From the NCBI RefSeq assembly GCF_018812025.1, contig NC_063044.1, positions 47,577,076 to 47,641,075 on the forward strand: 64,000 nt of DNA. Reading direction: 5' to 3'. This document shows positions 35,146 through 46,358 of the stretch, piece by piece (position 1 is the stretch's first letter; every line of letters starts with the position of its first letter). The stretch is from Megalobrama amblycephala (lineage: Eukaryota > Chordata > Actinopteri > Cypriniformes > Xenocyprididae). The notes under the pieces are model-generated. The model was given only the letters and a program-made list of their open reading frames with translations. It made no database searches and had not been told where the DNA came from. Made by a program: the position numbers and the translations under genes.

Positions 35146-36393
35146 TGTACTGTTACGTCCCCAGCTAGTCTAGGGTTTAGGGGACAAGTAACAGAATAAA
35201 TATGGTGTGATGTGTGGAGGCAGCAAGGTGCAATTCCCAACCCCAGGGCTTTAACAAAGACCAAAGGCAACTCAATATAAAAAAAAACAAGTTAATTTAT
35301 TATACAGATGTGGGAGGATTAAGGCTTCAAGAGGGGGCAAGGCCAAAATAACAAACATAAACCCTCTAACTATTTAGGAAGAAACTAACTAAGCTACAAA
35401 AGAAGAGAAACCAAAATACAATAATACGCTAACTCCCTAACTAGCTTAAACAAGAGAAAACAAGATATAAAGAAAATGGCACCCACCTCTCTACTAACCC
35501 TTCCCCTAATGATTAACAAGATAAACTAAAGTAAAGGAAAACAATAACAAAAGTATATACAAAAGGAAATGACTTACAAAACATAAGGGTTTTCTGGTAG
35601 CACCAAAGTACAACAAAAAGTGTCAACACAATGACACTAAAGAAAAGAGTCAATCAACAAAGTATAAATCAAAAACAACTGATAAGGCTTTCTGAGTTGG
35701 GAGAAGAAGCCTCACGATGCAGCCTCCACACACACACCCAGCTCTGTTCAACGGTGCTGCTTAAATCCCCACAGCTTCCTCTCCTCCTCCAATCACATCG
35801 GATAACCAATTATTGATCATTGGAGTCAGGTGGCAGCCATTACTTCCTGCTTAGGGAAGTAGAGAGAGAAAGAGAGAGAACAGAGAGAAAAGAAAAACAA
35901 AAAAACAAAACAAAAACATACGTCCTTGGACGTAACATGTACATAATACTGTACATAATAATACATGCCAACATGAACATAATATTTTGTACACAGATCA
36001 AACTAATGTTCAGAAATAGTTCTACAAATTTATTTTTCTATATTAATGTTATTTAAAAAGCAATATAGTAAAAGTTGTGCAGTTGTGCTTTCAAGTTATT
36101 TTTTTTTTAAGATTAGAAACAATTAGATTTATCAAACTAAACATTTTTTGTTTCATAAATAATCCATGGACATCTTATTTAATTTCTAAACAAGGTGATA
36201 TAAAGATAAAAAATGACGTAATCAAACTACAGCAAGAGCAAACAAGCGACTCCTTCTGAATCGCTCTCGCGGTTCTCCAATCTCAATCTCGTTCTCGAGT
36301 AGAATCGGTTGCAGCGGTTTTAGGATCATCAGTACACAACCGAGAACCGCTTCTTTCGGACGTGTCCGATTTGAGAACAGGTGAGCTGATGAT
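34903..36393 (+). repeat. Direct repeat pair of about 110 bp
   Basis: A segment containing GAATCGGTTGCAGCGGTTTT and GAACCGCTTCTTTCGGAC occurs at about 34903-35011 and again at about 36285-36393 in the same orientation, with only a few differences. A solo LTR (35151-35937) lies between them. Confidence 0.85.
35146..35942. mobile_element. Probable solo LTR with 5-bp duplication TGTAC
   Basis: 35151-35937 (787 bp) begins TGTTACGTCC and ends GGACGTAACA, so it has TG...CA ends. TGTAC is present on both sides (35146-35150 and 35938-35942). Length, ends and a 5-bp duplication fit a solo LTR left after recombination of an LTR retrotransposon. A DNA transposon with short inverted ends cannot be excluded. 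Confidence 0.65.
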
Positions 36394-36613
36394 ACTGCTC
36401 ATGCGTGATTCAGCATGTGATCTGAAGCTACCGAACAGTAACATCACAGCACCGGTTAACTAGGACAACTGATGCTATGAGAGGACGCGAATGAGGGGCC
36501 AATTCTGGCGAAACGTAAGTTTATTTAATTACAAATAAATCATAATGTAAGAGGATCATGGTTTCTGCGCTGATGAGGACTAATTTATTAACTTTATAAC
36601 TGTAAAACTTTGT

Positions 36614-37511
36614 TTGCACATCACGCGCTTCACGCGCTTCAATTTCACCATTTCCTATCGTCCAGGTCCCAAGAATGTCAAAGCCGATGCTCTATCACGT
36701 ATCTACAGTCCCGAGGAAAACTCAGAAGAACCTGAGTCCATAATCATGGAGAAGCTCATTGTCAGGCCTATAACCTGGACAGAAGAAACATTACCTGAGT
36801 TCAATGCCTCCACCAACTGTCCGCCGGGTTGTCCACCAGGAATATATTCCACGGACACAACACCTTCCACTCATCCACTCCTCACACGCGCCGTTGGGCA
36901 CCGGCCACCCGGGGGTCAATGAAACCCTCTCGCTGCTTAAACAGCACTTCTGGTGGCCCAACATGGCAACCAACGTCAGGAGATACGGTAAGGGGTGCAG
37001 GGAATGTGCCATGTCCAAGAGTCCTCGTCATCTTCCTTCCGGGAAACTACAACCTCTGCCCGTTCCAGCTCGCCCTTGGTCATATCTAGGAGTTGACTTT
37101 GTCATGGATCTCCCAGCATCAGATGGACACACTTGAATCATGGTTTTAGTGGACAGATTCTCCAAGTCTTGTCGTCTGATTCCACTCCCAGGACTTCCCA
37201 CCGCTCAACTGCTGAACTTCTGTTCAACCACATATTCAGATATTTCGGATTACCTGAGGACATAATATCTGATACAGGAAGATACAGGAGATTGGCCGTT
37301 TCCTGCGTACCTTCTGTCATGGCCACCAGAACTCATGTAACCATTTCCTGGGCTGGGTCGAGTACGCCCAGAACTCCCTCCATCAATCCACCACTGGACT
37401 CACCCCTTTCCAGTGCGTGCTCGGCTATCAGCCCCCACTGTTCCCCTGGGATGGGGAACCATCAGATATCCCGGCAGTGGATTACTGGTTCCGGGAGAGT
37501 GAGAGGGTCTG
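36614..37511 (+). pseudogene. Gypsy pol: RNase H end and broken integrase
   Basis: The 5' part encodes the RNase H tail (YRPGPKNVKADALSR). After a frame change comes the HHCC zinc finger of the integrase (GHPGVNETLSLL, HFWWP, CRECAMSK), and then the start of the catalytic core. The first catalytic D region (after a TGA at about 37134) and the second D region (DIISD) are visible in different frames. The segment that would carry the catalytic E is deleted near 37275, and the sequence resumes in the core's C-terminal part (FLGW, then QNSLHQST). Integrase would insert the cDNA copy into the genome; this copy cannot. Confidence 0.8.
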
Positions 37512-38079
37512 TGCCCGGTTGCATAAAGCATCTTAAGTGTAATTTTCCCTTAAGATCGCCCTTATGTTTCCCTTAAACTTAAGGGTGTTGCAGAAAATAA
37601 CCGTTAAGTATTACTTAAGGGTTTCTTTAGGTGAAACGTCATAAACCCTAAGAATGTCCCTTAAGTATGCATTTTTCACTTAAGTAATCCCTTAAAAAAA
37701 CATAAGTGTTGCACAAAGCCCCTTAACCGTCATTTTCCTAAGTATAACATAAGGTTAGGAAAACTTCACTTTAAGTGTTACACGGAGTGAGCAGGTTCAA
37801 TCCAAGTCTTCTAACGAGACACGATCGACCACTTTATATGATAAACATTTTGTACTTTAGCGGTTTATTCACATAAACATTGATGAAATCACATATGTAT
37901 CACATATCTTATATGGTCAACGGAAGCGCAAACGTGCGTGCATCACACACAAAAACAAACCTCATTGGTTCTTCCGCGCACGTTTGAGTTTCCGACACAG
38001 CCGTGATCATAAAGATGTCTTACAATAAATGGACATAAATGATGAGAGAATATTAAAAATATTTTTATTTGTCATCCAA

Positions 38080-38164
38080 AGATGAATGAAAGTCTTATGG
38101 GTTTTGAACGACATAAGGGTGAGTGAATGACGGCAGAAATCTCAATCTCAGAAATCTCAATTTT
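38080..38164 (+). repeat. Fragment of a common fish MITE
   Basis: The segment with AAAGATGAATGAAAGTCTTA and GACATAAGGGTGAGTGAATG resembles a very common fish MITE end. It lies between the Harbinger-like left part and the LINE. The assignment is from memory of the repeat type. Confidence 0.45.
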
Positions 38165-38757
38165 GAGTAAAGCAACGGTTTCAGATGTAAACAGGGAACT
38201 TAAGAGCATTCTGATGAAATATAAGACTGCAAATCGACTAATCATCCATGTGGGGAAGAATGATATTCGGAAGGAGCAGTCAGAACTCCTTAAAAGGGAT
38301 TTCAATTAACTTTTTGAAATGCTTAGAGGACTAAAAGTTCAGTCGTTCATCAGTGGACCACTGCCAGCAAGAGGAACAAACAGATTTACACGGTTGCTTG
38401 GACTTAACACATGGCTGCAAAAAACCTGCAACTTAAAAGGACTGAATTTCATTGACAACTTCAATCTGTTCTGGATACAGAGACAACTGTTCACTCTCCA
38501 GCATCCCCTCTTCTGTGCTTCTCAGAGAAAATGGAGGAACTGGTGTATGCTGGAACCAAACTCTCCCACTCTTTTGCTGCGAGCCCCCAGATATCAACAA
38601 AAAAGCGTCAAGCACCAAAACCACCAAAGCCTGTGGGCCCAGCTCGCCCTCCCCCTCCTCCTGCGAGAGCTCTTCGGCCCCTGCCACAACGCCAGGGCCC
38701 TCACCCTCCTCCATCTGTTCTAGGTGAACCAAAAACAACCGATAACAGCCCTCAGTG
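38165..38757 (+). pseudogene. L2 ORF1 remnant: SGNH esterase-like domain
   Basis: The reading frame contains LIIHVGKNDIRKE, which holds the G-x-N-D block of SGNH/GDSL hydrolases, followed by SGPLPARGTNRFTRLLGLN and a C-terminal proline-rich tail (KPPKPVGPARPPPPP). An esterase-type ORF1 is established for CR1/L2 retrotransposons; its role in retrotransposition is not settled. The catalytic serine block is lost with the 5' truncation, a TAA at 38307 interrupts the frame, and a further shift lies near 38490, where the usual DxxHP block is not recognisable. Non-functional. Confidence 0.72.
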
Positions 38758-38761
38758 ACGT

Positions 38762-41700
38762 GTGTCGGGTCCCCGCTATGATAACAGTGACTTTGTCAAA
38801 TGTTTACAGAACAAGCGGGAACCCAATGTGCCTGTTGCTTTCTCTATTTCTGTTTTATTACGTGATAGAAAGCCTAAGGCCTTCTCAAACCGTTTGGCAA
38901 ACCCATTTAATCTGCTACCTATTACACGTCAAACTAAGATTACTGTAGAGACAGAGTGTAAGACTGTTAAGTTAGCACTTTTAAATATCTGCTCACTTAA
39001 AAATAAATCACTTCTAGTCAATGACTTAATAACCACAAACAACCTAGATTTTATGCTTCAAATGAAACATGGCTCGAAGACAGTTGTAGTGCAACAATCC
39101 TGAATGAAACAGCCCCTCCTAACTTTACTTTTATAAGTGTCTGCAGAGCTGTTAGGAGAGGTGGAGGTGGTGCTGCTCTATTTAAAGATGTCTATCAATG
39201 CAAGCAAGTGTCATTTGGTGATTACTTGTCATTCGAATACTTGGGTATTGTGTTAAAAGGTGCTCCTCGCATTCTACTTATAGTTATTTACAGACCTCCA
39301 AAATACTCTCCAGCCTTTGTGGAGGACTTTACAGAACTGTTATTAGCAATTTCCTCTGAGTTTGACTGTTTTGCTATTACTGGGGACTTTAACATCCACA
39401 GAGAAAATGCAGAATCCAATATGGCAAAAGAAATCATAACTGTTTTGAATACTTTTGATCTGACTCAACATGTACATGGACCCACACACAATCGTGGACA
39501 CACTCTAGATTTAATTATCAGTAAGGGTCTAAACATTTCATCCATTGTCATTAAGGATGTAGTGCTATCTGATCATTTCTGTATTTTCTTTGATTTACTG
39601 ATCTCTCCGACTGTTGAAGCTAGATCTGTCTCGGTCAAAAAGCGATGCTTAAATGAGAATACAAGTGCACTGTTTATGAAGGCTATATCTTTAACACCAA
39701 GCAGATCTGCAGACTCTGTTGATTTTCTCCTTGATTCTTTTAACTCAAAAGTTCAGAGTGTTATTGATAACATTGCTCCTGTGAAAGTCAGGAAGAAAAG
39801 TGGCAGACAAAAAGCACCGTGGAGAAACTCAACAGCAGTGCAAAATATGAAAAGACAATGCAGAAAAGCTGAGCACATGTGGCGAAAGACAAAACTTGAA
39901 AGCCATTATAACATCTATAAAGATATTCTTCATGCTTTCAATGTGGAATTAGGCAAAGCTAGACAGACCTTCTTCTCAAATATTATAAACAGAAACTTAA
40001 ACAACACCCGCACTCTTTTTGCTACAGTAGAGAGACTAACAAACCCCCCAAGTCAGATTCCCAGTGAAATGCTCTCAGACAGCAAATGCTGTGAGTTTGC
40101 TTCCTTCTTCTCTGAGAAAATTAATAATATCAGAAAGGTGATCAGCACATCCTTGAGCTGCACTGGGGTAAAACAGATCAGATCAGAACCTCAGAAAGCA
40201 GCTATCATTTCTGTTTTCGAAGCAATTGATGGTAAAATTTTGGAAGAAACAGTACAGCACCTTAAAACATCAACCTGCGCCCTTGACACACTTCCCACAT
40301 CTTTTTTTCAAAAGCGTGTTTAACTGTTTGGAAGCAGATCTCCTAGAAGTGGTAAACACCTCACTTCTCTCTGGGACTTTTCCAAAATCCCTGAAAACTT
40401 CAGTTGTTAAGCCCCTCCTGAAAAAGAGCAATCTGGATAACACCATATTGAGCAACTACAGGCCAATCTCAAATCTTCCTTTCATAGGCAAGATCATTGA
40501 AAAAGTTGTTTTCAATCAGCTGAACAAGTTCTTAAGCTTGAATGGATACTTTGACGACTTTCAATCTGGTTTCCGACCGCATCACAGCACAGAGACAGCA
40601 CTCATAAAGATATTAAATGATATTCGCCTAAACACAGATTCAGGTAAATTATCAGTGCTGGTTCTACTCGACCTCAGTGCTGCGTTTGACACTGTTGATC
40701 GCAACATTCTTCTTGACAGGCTCGAAAACTGGGTTGGGCTTTCTGGGATGGTCCTTAAATGGTTCAGGTCATACTTAGTAGGGAGAGGTTATTATGTGAG
40801 TATCGGTGACCATAAGTCAGAGTGGACATCCATGACATGCGGAGTCCCTCAAGGTTCAATACTCGCACCCCTCCTGTTCAACCTATATATGCTCCCACTG
40901 AGCCAAATAATGAGAAATAACCAAATTGCATATCTCAGCTATGCAGATGACACCCAGATCTACCTAGCCCTCTCACCTAACGACTACAGCCCCATTGACT
41001 CCCTGTGCCAATGCATTGATGAAATTAAAAATTGGATGTGCCTAAACTTCCTTCAGTTAAACAAAGACAAAACTGAGGTCATTGTGTTTGGAAACAAAGA
41101 TAAAGTTCTCAAAGTGAACACATACCTTCACTCTAGGGGTCAAACAACTAAAAATCAAGTCAGGAATCTTGGTGTGATCTTGGAGTCAGACCTGAGTTTC
41201 AATAGCCATGTAAAGACAATAACTAAATCAGCATACTATCATCTCAAAAATATTGCAATAATTAGATGCTTTGTCTCCAGTCAAGACTTAGAGAAACTTG
41301 TTCATGCTTTCATCACCAGTAGGGTGGATTATTGTAATGGGCTCCTCACTGGTCTTCCCAAAAAGACCATAAGACAGCTGCAGCTCGTACAGAATGCTGC
41401 TGCCAGGATTCTGAGCAAAACCTGAAAACATGAACACATCACACCAGTGCTCAGGTGTTTGCACTGGCTTCCAGTTGCATTTAGAATTGATTTTAAAGTA
41501 CTGTTACTTGTTTATAAATCACTTAATAGCCTAGGACCTCAATACATTGCAGATATGCTCAAAGAATATAAACCTACCAGATCACTCAGATCATCAGGAT
41601 CAAGTCATTTAGAAATACCAAGGGTTCACTCAAAGCAAGGAGAGTCTGCTTTTAGCTGTTACGCCAGCCGTGGCTGGAACCAGCTTCTAGAAGAGATCAG

Positions 41701-41773
41701 GTGTGCTCCAACAGTAGCCACATTCAAATCAAGACTCAAAACACATCTTTTTACCTATGCATTTGCTGACTGA
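38762..41773 (+). pseudogene. L2 ORF2: endonuclease plus reverse transcriptase, disabled
   Basis: The endonuclease begins near 38960 (LALLNICSLKNKS), shifts frame near 39060, and continues from about 39110 with VIYRPPKYSP, GDFNIHREN, GHTLDLIIS and LSDHF. A second shift occurs in a T-run near 40310. The reverse transcriptase then shows NYRPISNLPF, LLDLSAAFDTVDR, GVPQGSILAPLLF and YADD (40940-40951). A TGA at 41423 interrupts the conserved C-terminal domain, which continues in frame to a natural stop near 41773 (HITPVLRCLHWLPV). It belongs to the same clade as the element at 23.5 kb but is a different lineage. Two shifts and a nonsense codon make it inactive. Confidence 0.85.
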
Positions 41774-42295
41774 GCACTGTGCTATGTCCAAACTGTCTGC
41801 ATTTTATTTTATACGTATTATCTTTTTATTCTTTTAATTCATTTTTCTGTTTTTATTTCGTTTTTAATGTATTTTATATATTTTATGCATCATCTTGTTA
41901 ATCTGACTTTTAATGCATTTTAAATATTGCTGTCTGGTTGAAAGAGCAGGGAGAATTAGGAAGAAAGTGATTAAGTTAAAATTTGGTAAATTTGGATAAG
42001 GGGACAAACCATGGGGAAATTTGAGCTGTAGTGCATGGTTAAGATATCTCTGGATTACAGTCAGGACACTTTCCAAAGGGGGAAATTTCCAAAGGGGAAA
42101 TTTGAACTGCGTTGCATAGATAAGATATCTCCGGAAGGGGGATTAGGGCTGTGTGGTGCAGTTTGAGGTGTCTTGGCAAAAGGGGAGACTGAAACTTTGT
42201 TTATCAGTTTGAAGTGCCTTAACAGGTAGCAGTCCTGTGAGGAAGATCCATCTAGATCGGCTCTGATGGATAGATCCGTTTAGATCCACTCTGAC

Positions 42296-42297
42296 AG

Positions 42298-42337
<40 letters not shown>
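42296..42337 (+). repeat. (CAA)n microsatellite
   Basis: Uninterrupted ACA/CAA triplets of about 40 bp lie in the 3' part of the L2 element. A leucine-rich frame on the other strand is its artefact. Confidence 0.95.
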
Positions 42338-42836
42338 AAACTCCCTAAGACTTCCTAGCTCATCCATCCAGACAGGAAATTCTCTGTTTTTACTGTTATT
42401 TCTATTCCTTATGTTCTATTTTTATTCTTCTTCTTTATGTAAAGCACTTTGAATTACCATTGTCTATGAAATGTGCTATACAAATAAAATTGCCTTGCCT
42501 TGCCTTGCCTAAACTATCAATTTGAGTTTCTCGTCTGGTCGTTCTCTTTCATATTTGGTTTTCTTTTTTGTTTTCCTTATCCATCCTATGTTGTTTTCTG
42601 TGAAAACTTACCACGATATGTATTAACAAATTACGTGTCCATGGCAACAGTAGAATTATATAACGCCAAAACCTGGAATGCTGTCGTGAAACACTTAACG
42701 GTTTCCCTTAACTAAGAGAACAGTTTAAGAGATTATATGCAACACCCTTAAGTCATTCCCTTAGTTAAGGGGAAATCAAGCCTTAAGTGTCATACTTAAG
42801 GGAAAAACTTAAGGTGCTTTATGCAACTGGGCACTG

Positions 42837-43432
42837 GGACTCAGCACATCTTCAGCTCCAGCGAGCCCTCAGAAGACACAGGCTTACAGCGGATCTTCGT
42901 TGGTTCAAGCGCCTGTATATCAGCCTGGAGATAAGGTCTGGTTATCCACTAGAGACATACGAATGTGCCTTCCCTGCAAGAAGCTGAGTCCCAGATTCAT
43001 TGACCCCTACACCATCCTCAGACAAATCAATCCTGTCACGTACCAGCTACAGCTTCCCCCTGAGGTCAGAATTCACCCCACATTCCATGTGTCTTTGTTA
43101 AAACCTCACCATCAGTCTGTTCTTCCCTCCACAGAGCCTGGTGATGCAGAAGAACTCCCCCTTCCAATCATTGTGGAGGACGGAGCAGCATACCTGATCA
43201 AGGAAATCCTGGACTCCCATCGTCGTGGTGGTCATCTAGAGTACCTCGTCGACTGGGAAGGATATGGTCCCGATGAGAGGTCATGAGTACCTAGAGTTGA
43301 CATCCTGGATCCGAGCCTTTTTGAAGACTTCCATGCCAGACATCCCAACAGACCAGCTCCAAGAGGCAGAGGCCGACCACCATGACGGCGGGGTCCTCGG
43401 TCCTCAGGAGCGGACCGTGGAGGGGGGGGTAA
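42837..43432 (+). pseudogene. Gypsy pol C-terminus with chromodomain
   Basis: The end of integrase resumes after the CTG duplication ([15 protein letters not shown]). A frameshift lies near 42900. The next part, [15 protein letters not shown], is the C-terminal GPY/F-type region, followed by [12 protein letters not shown] and a chromodomain ([20 protein letters not shown]) at about 43200-43290. Chromodomains in this group are known to steer integration toward modified chromatin. A shift near 43280 breaks the frame. The polypurine tract GGAGGGGGGGG at about 43421-43430 lies directly before the LTR. Confidence 0.8.
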
Positions 43433-43947
43433 TGTCACAGACACACCAGGCTCTGCACCCAGCCAATCACATCGCACTCCCTCACCAGAGTTCTGATCAC
43501 ACGCACCTGACACTCATCACCAGTCCAATCAACAGCACTATAAAAGACATTCAGAGTCACTCAGTCATTGTCCGGTCTCATTAACGCATACTAACCTGAA
43601 TGCTTACCTTACGGACTCCTTACCTGTCTCCGGTGTGTCTCCTAGATCCTCCGTGTTCTCCAGTCCCCCGTGAGTGTCCATGTGCAGTCTCTGTTCCAAG
43701 TCTCCTGGTCATCGTTGAATCTGGTGTGAAGATCAAGTTCAGTGTTCCTGTCTTGATATATCCTCTGTCTGGTTCCATGTCTCTCTGCCTTCATCTAACC
43801 TGGTGTGAAGATCAAGTCAAGTATTACTGTCTTGATATATACTCTGCCTGGAAACTTCATCTGAGATACTCACCTGTTACTGCTCTGATTGTCTCAATAA
43901 ACATCGTAAACTTTACCTGTGTCTCCGACCTCCTGTGTATGGTAACA
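43433..43947 (+). mobile_element. 3' LTR of the Gypsy element
   Basis: Begins TGTCACAGACACACC directly after the polypurine tract and ends at about GGTAACA (43947). A TATA-like ACTATAAAAGAC lies at about 43539 and CAATAAACATC at about 43894. Two copies of TGGTGTGAAGATCAAGT occur inside. The right border is set by the start of retrovirus-type sequence on the other strand. Confidence 0.7.
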
Positions 43948-44449
43948 GAAGGACACGCATCAATTATTTCTGTCTCTGTCACATCATCCCCCAAAGTTCT
44001 GAGGAGTATTACTCTAAAATCTGGACCCGTCAGTTGTGCGTAACGGGTATGACTTTTCAGGATCTGCACAAATTTCACCAGATGAGAGGGAGAAGGCAGA
44101 TTGTTACATATGCTTTCGATGTCACTTGCCTTAGCAGGACGTATGGAAATTTGATTTCCCTGTCTCACAAACATAAAAGCAGGCTCTGATTTTTGTTCAT
44201 CTTTTGGCTTCTCGCAGTCTGCCTGTTTACTGGCAGCTGCGGCCCCCCTGACACACACTGTTTTGTCTCACTCATCATTGCATATCTGTCTTTTCTACAT
44301 TCTTTCAGGGTGGGATGTAATTTTGGTTGAATGACAGGTTGTTTCAATTCCTCTACTGTAGGAGCCTTATATTGACAAATATTTGAAAGGGATGCTGAGG
44401 CATGGGGCAATTTTGGCCTCTCTGGACCTTTATCCCAATATGTTTTCAT
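43948..44449 (-). pseudogene. Retroviral gag-like remnant, frameshifted and truncated
   Basis: A frame from ATG at 44449 runs for 94 codons to a stop at 44165. An overlapping frame from about 44258 down to 43948 continues with capsid-like sequence (for example AKASDIESICNNLP). The change of frame around 44200 means at least one shift. It is placed about 560 bp after the PBS, where gag would start. Gag would form the virus core; only a fraction is present. The family match is by position and general character, not by a diagnostic motif. Confidence 0.55.
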
Positions 44450-45014
44450 TTCTTTCCATTTAATGTACTAATGACTCTTTCATGTACTTATAATTCCATT
44501 CTGGGTCTCCCCAGCCCCCATTAATCATCGAATTTGCACTTTCCAAATCTGGCTTAAAAGTGCCTTCTTTGGGGAAAGGGTCCAATTGTACTTTTCCTTG
44601 AGTCCACCCGCTTAATATCCACAATTATTTCTAAACATCCAATTTCGGGGTGTCTCATCTTGTATTGGTCTTGATATCTTTTGACCCATCCTTCACCTAA
44701 TTTGATTTTTAATTTGCCACACCACACCAAAGGGGTCTCTTTATAATTCTTTAATTATAATGATTCAGCCAATTTTTGTTAATTCGTCAACCAGAATATT
44801 CCCATCAACACTTTGTTTTCCATTAGAGCGGATCTAAACGGATATCCGTCAGAGCAGATCTGCATGGATCTTCCTCGCATGGAGGGATAACCAAAATATT
44901 TGCCAGGTAGCTGTGCATTTAAACAGTACCCTTACAAACAAATCTTCCTGAATTAACTCTTAGAGCTGCATCCAAGGATAACACTACTCCCCCTGTCCCG
45001 TGTTTCTTGGGAAT

Positions 45015-45032
45015 ATCCCGGACGAGCCCCCA
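45015..45032 (-). promoter_or_regulatory. Retroviral primer-binding site, proline tRNA type
   Basis: The minus strand reads TGGGGGCTCGTCCGGGAT, the 18-nt complement of the proline tRNA 3' end as used by many gammaretroviruses. It lies 3 nt after the LTR end. Confidence 0.88.
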
Positions 45033-45035
45033 AGC

Positions 45036-45480
45036 TGTTAGATCAAAATCTCAATAATAGGTAGAATATTTGTAATTCCAGTCATCAGTTAAGAAACAGG
45101 CGCCTCAACCCCTGTGATGTGTGGCAGCAGCAGCGCGAGGCCTCGGGAGAATGACCAAGCAGACACAGATAAAGTGTGGTACAAATCATTCTCAGATTTA
45201 TTCAGTAAGAAGGGTCATATTTATAGACATAAGTCAAACAACAATCTCCAGGATGGCTTGAGCATCCAATCATACAACTTAAGAATCAAAACCTTACCAT
45301 GTATGGCATTTCATGAAATATAATAACAAATAAGAAATGTATGTGTGTAAATGTGTGTGTGTCTTCAACTTCTGGTTACGTGTGAGAGTGTCAGTGTGTC
45401 CAAGGACTACTACTTTTTGTTTTGTCTTGGTAGGTACATGATGTGCACAATGGAAAAATCCCAAGACACAGAGAAAGCCA
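45036..45480 (-). mobile_element. Endogenous retrovirus 5' LTR
   Basis: The LTR ends TAACA on the minus strand at 45036. A TATA-like CTATAAATA (45217-45226) and a polyadenylation signal AATAAA (about 45195-45203) lie in the order expected for U3-R. The upstream border is not defined; about 45480 is an estimate. Confidence 0.55.
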
Positions 45481-45719
45481 AAAAGTGAAGCCCAAGAAAT
45501 AAGAAATTAATCATCATTTTTGTGTTTTTTTTGTGTTTTTTTTTACCTAAATATGGATTTACGTTGTAAAATGTGCACAATCATACCGACATATTTTTTT
45601 TTTTTTTTTTTTTAAAGAAGTCTCTACTGCTCATCAAGGACAACACTTGTGTTAATTCTGACACATTCACTGAGTCAATGATGTTAATACAGTGAATGTG
45701 TCAGGAATTATAACAGCGA
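45481..45719. other. No gene; T-rich sequence
   Basis: Several T-runs lie near 45527-45613, and a GACACATTCACTGAGTC word recurs inverted near 45690. I see nothing coding. Confidence 0.4.
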
Positions 45720-46358
45720 AACAAGCAAAAAGCTAAAAAGCTAAAAGATGATCAGATAGTGTTGGTTATGTTTTCACATAATCATTATTTGAACAGAATC
45801 ACTGAACTCATCTAGAGCCCAATCTCTGACTTAGATTTATATTATTGATTACAGCAGCACTGTGATTCTTGATGTCTGTGTCTCTAAAAAAAGGAGACTT
45901 TTTTTTTTCAGAACAACTTTTGAGAAATCCTTCAGATTATATTGATAAAGCTGATCTTCTGCTGTAGAATCACAGTGCTGCTGTATCAATAATGTCAGTC
46001 TAACTCAGAGATTGGGCTCTAAATGAGTTCAGTGATTCAGATCAAATAATGATTATGTGAAAACATAACCAACACCACCAGATCATCTTTTCTCTTTGCT
46101 TGTCTGGCTGTTATAACTCAGTTACAACAGCCAAATAAAATGTAATTTTAAAAAAGTCAATCAAACCTTGATCTCCATGATCGTGCAGTAAAATTTTCTC
46201 CTTTGGTGATTCTGCTTGTTATCATCATGTGTCTTCAATTACAGTCAATCATCGCTCAATTATTCACTTAATTATCTCATTAACTTTAACACTGCTTCAG
46301 TGGGTGGAATAAAAATATGACAAGACTTTTACTTTCTGACCCCTGGACTACCCACCTC
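45720..46358. mobile_element. hAT-A MITE fragment (copy 8)
   Basis: Starts inside the left arm (AAAGATGATCAGATAGTG) and runs to the right terminus GGACTACCCACCTC at 46358, which lacks the last two bases. The hairpin core is deleted. Confidence 0.75.

Larger units (their letters stand above)
38165..42508 (+). mobile_element. L2-type LINE with esterase ORF1 and (TTGCC)n tail
   Basis: A 5'-truncated CR1/L2-group LINE inside the Harbinger-like element. ORF1 remnant, ORF2 and a 3' end AAATAAAATTGCCTTGCC with repeated TTGCC are visible. The 3' untranslated part at about 41900-42380 holds an unusual purine-rich stretch and a (CAA)n tract, perhaps a later insertion. Confidence 0.85.
37509..42836. 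mobile_element. Harbinger-like DNA element, CTG-flanked, carrying an L2 LINE
   Basis: The ends are TGCCCGGTTGCATAAAG (37512) and the inverse CTTTATGCAACTGGGCA (to 42833). The subterminal regions are full of CTTAAGG-type words on both sides. CTG flanks it at 37509-37511 and 42834-42836, and removing the element with one CTG restores the Gypsy coding frame. A 3-bp CWG duplication fits PIF/Harbinger. Without the LINE the element is about 1 kb and non-coding. Confidence 0.85.
36614..43947 (+). mobile_element. Chromodomain Gypsy LTR retrotransposon, 5' truncated
   Basis: The remnant starts within the RNase H end of pol and runs through integrase, chromodomain, polypurine tract and 3' LTR. No 5' LTR, gag or protease is found. 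It is split at 37512-42833 by a DNA element whose CTG duplication rejoins the pol frame exactly. Several stops, shifts and an internal deletion make it inactive. Confidence 0.85.
43948..45480 (-). mobile_element. Endogenous retrovirus fragment (LTR, PBS, leader, gag start)
   Basis: Read on the minus strand, an LTR (about 45480-45036) is followed by a proline-tRNA primer-binding site, a leader of about 560 bp and a gag-like frame that is cut off at the Gypsy LTR. The rest of gag, pol and env are absent. The order and the PBS type are those of gamma/epsilon-type retroviruses. It is an old, defective copy. Confidence 0.7.

Noticed and set aside
42143..42367. Leucine-rich frame on the minus strand
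   Set aside because: It is the translation of a (CAA)n microsatellite.
45015..45032. tRNA gene fragment
   Set aside because: Only 18 nt complementary to a tRNA 3' end are present, directly after an LTR; this is a primer-binding site.
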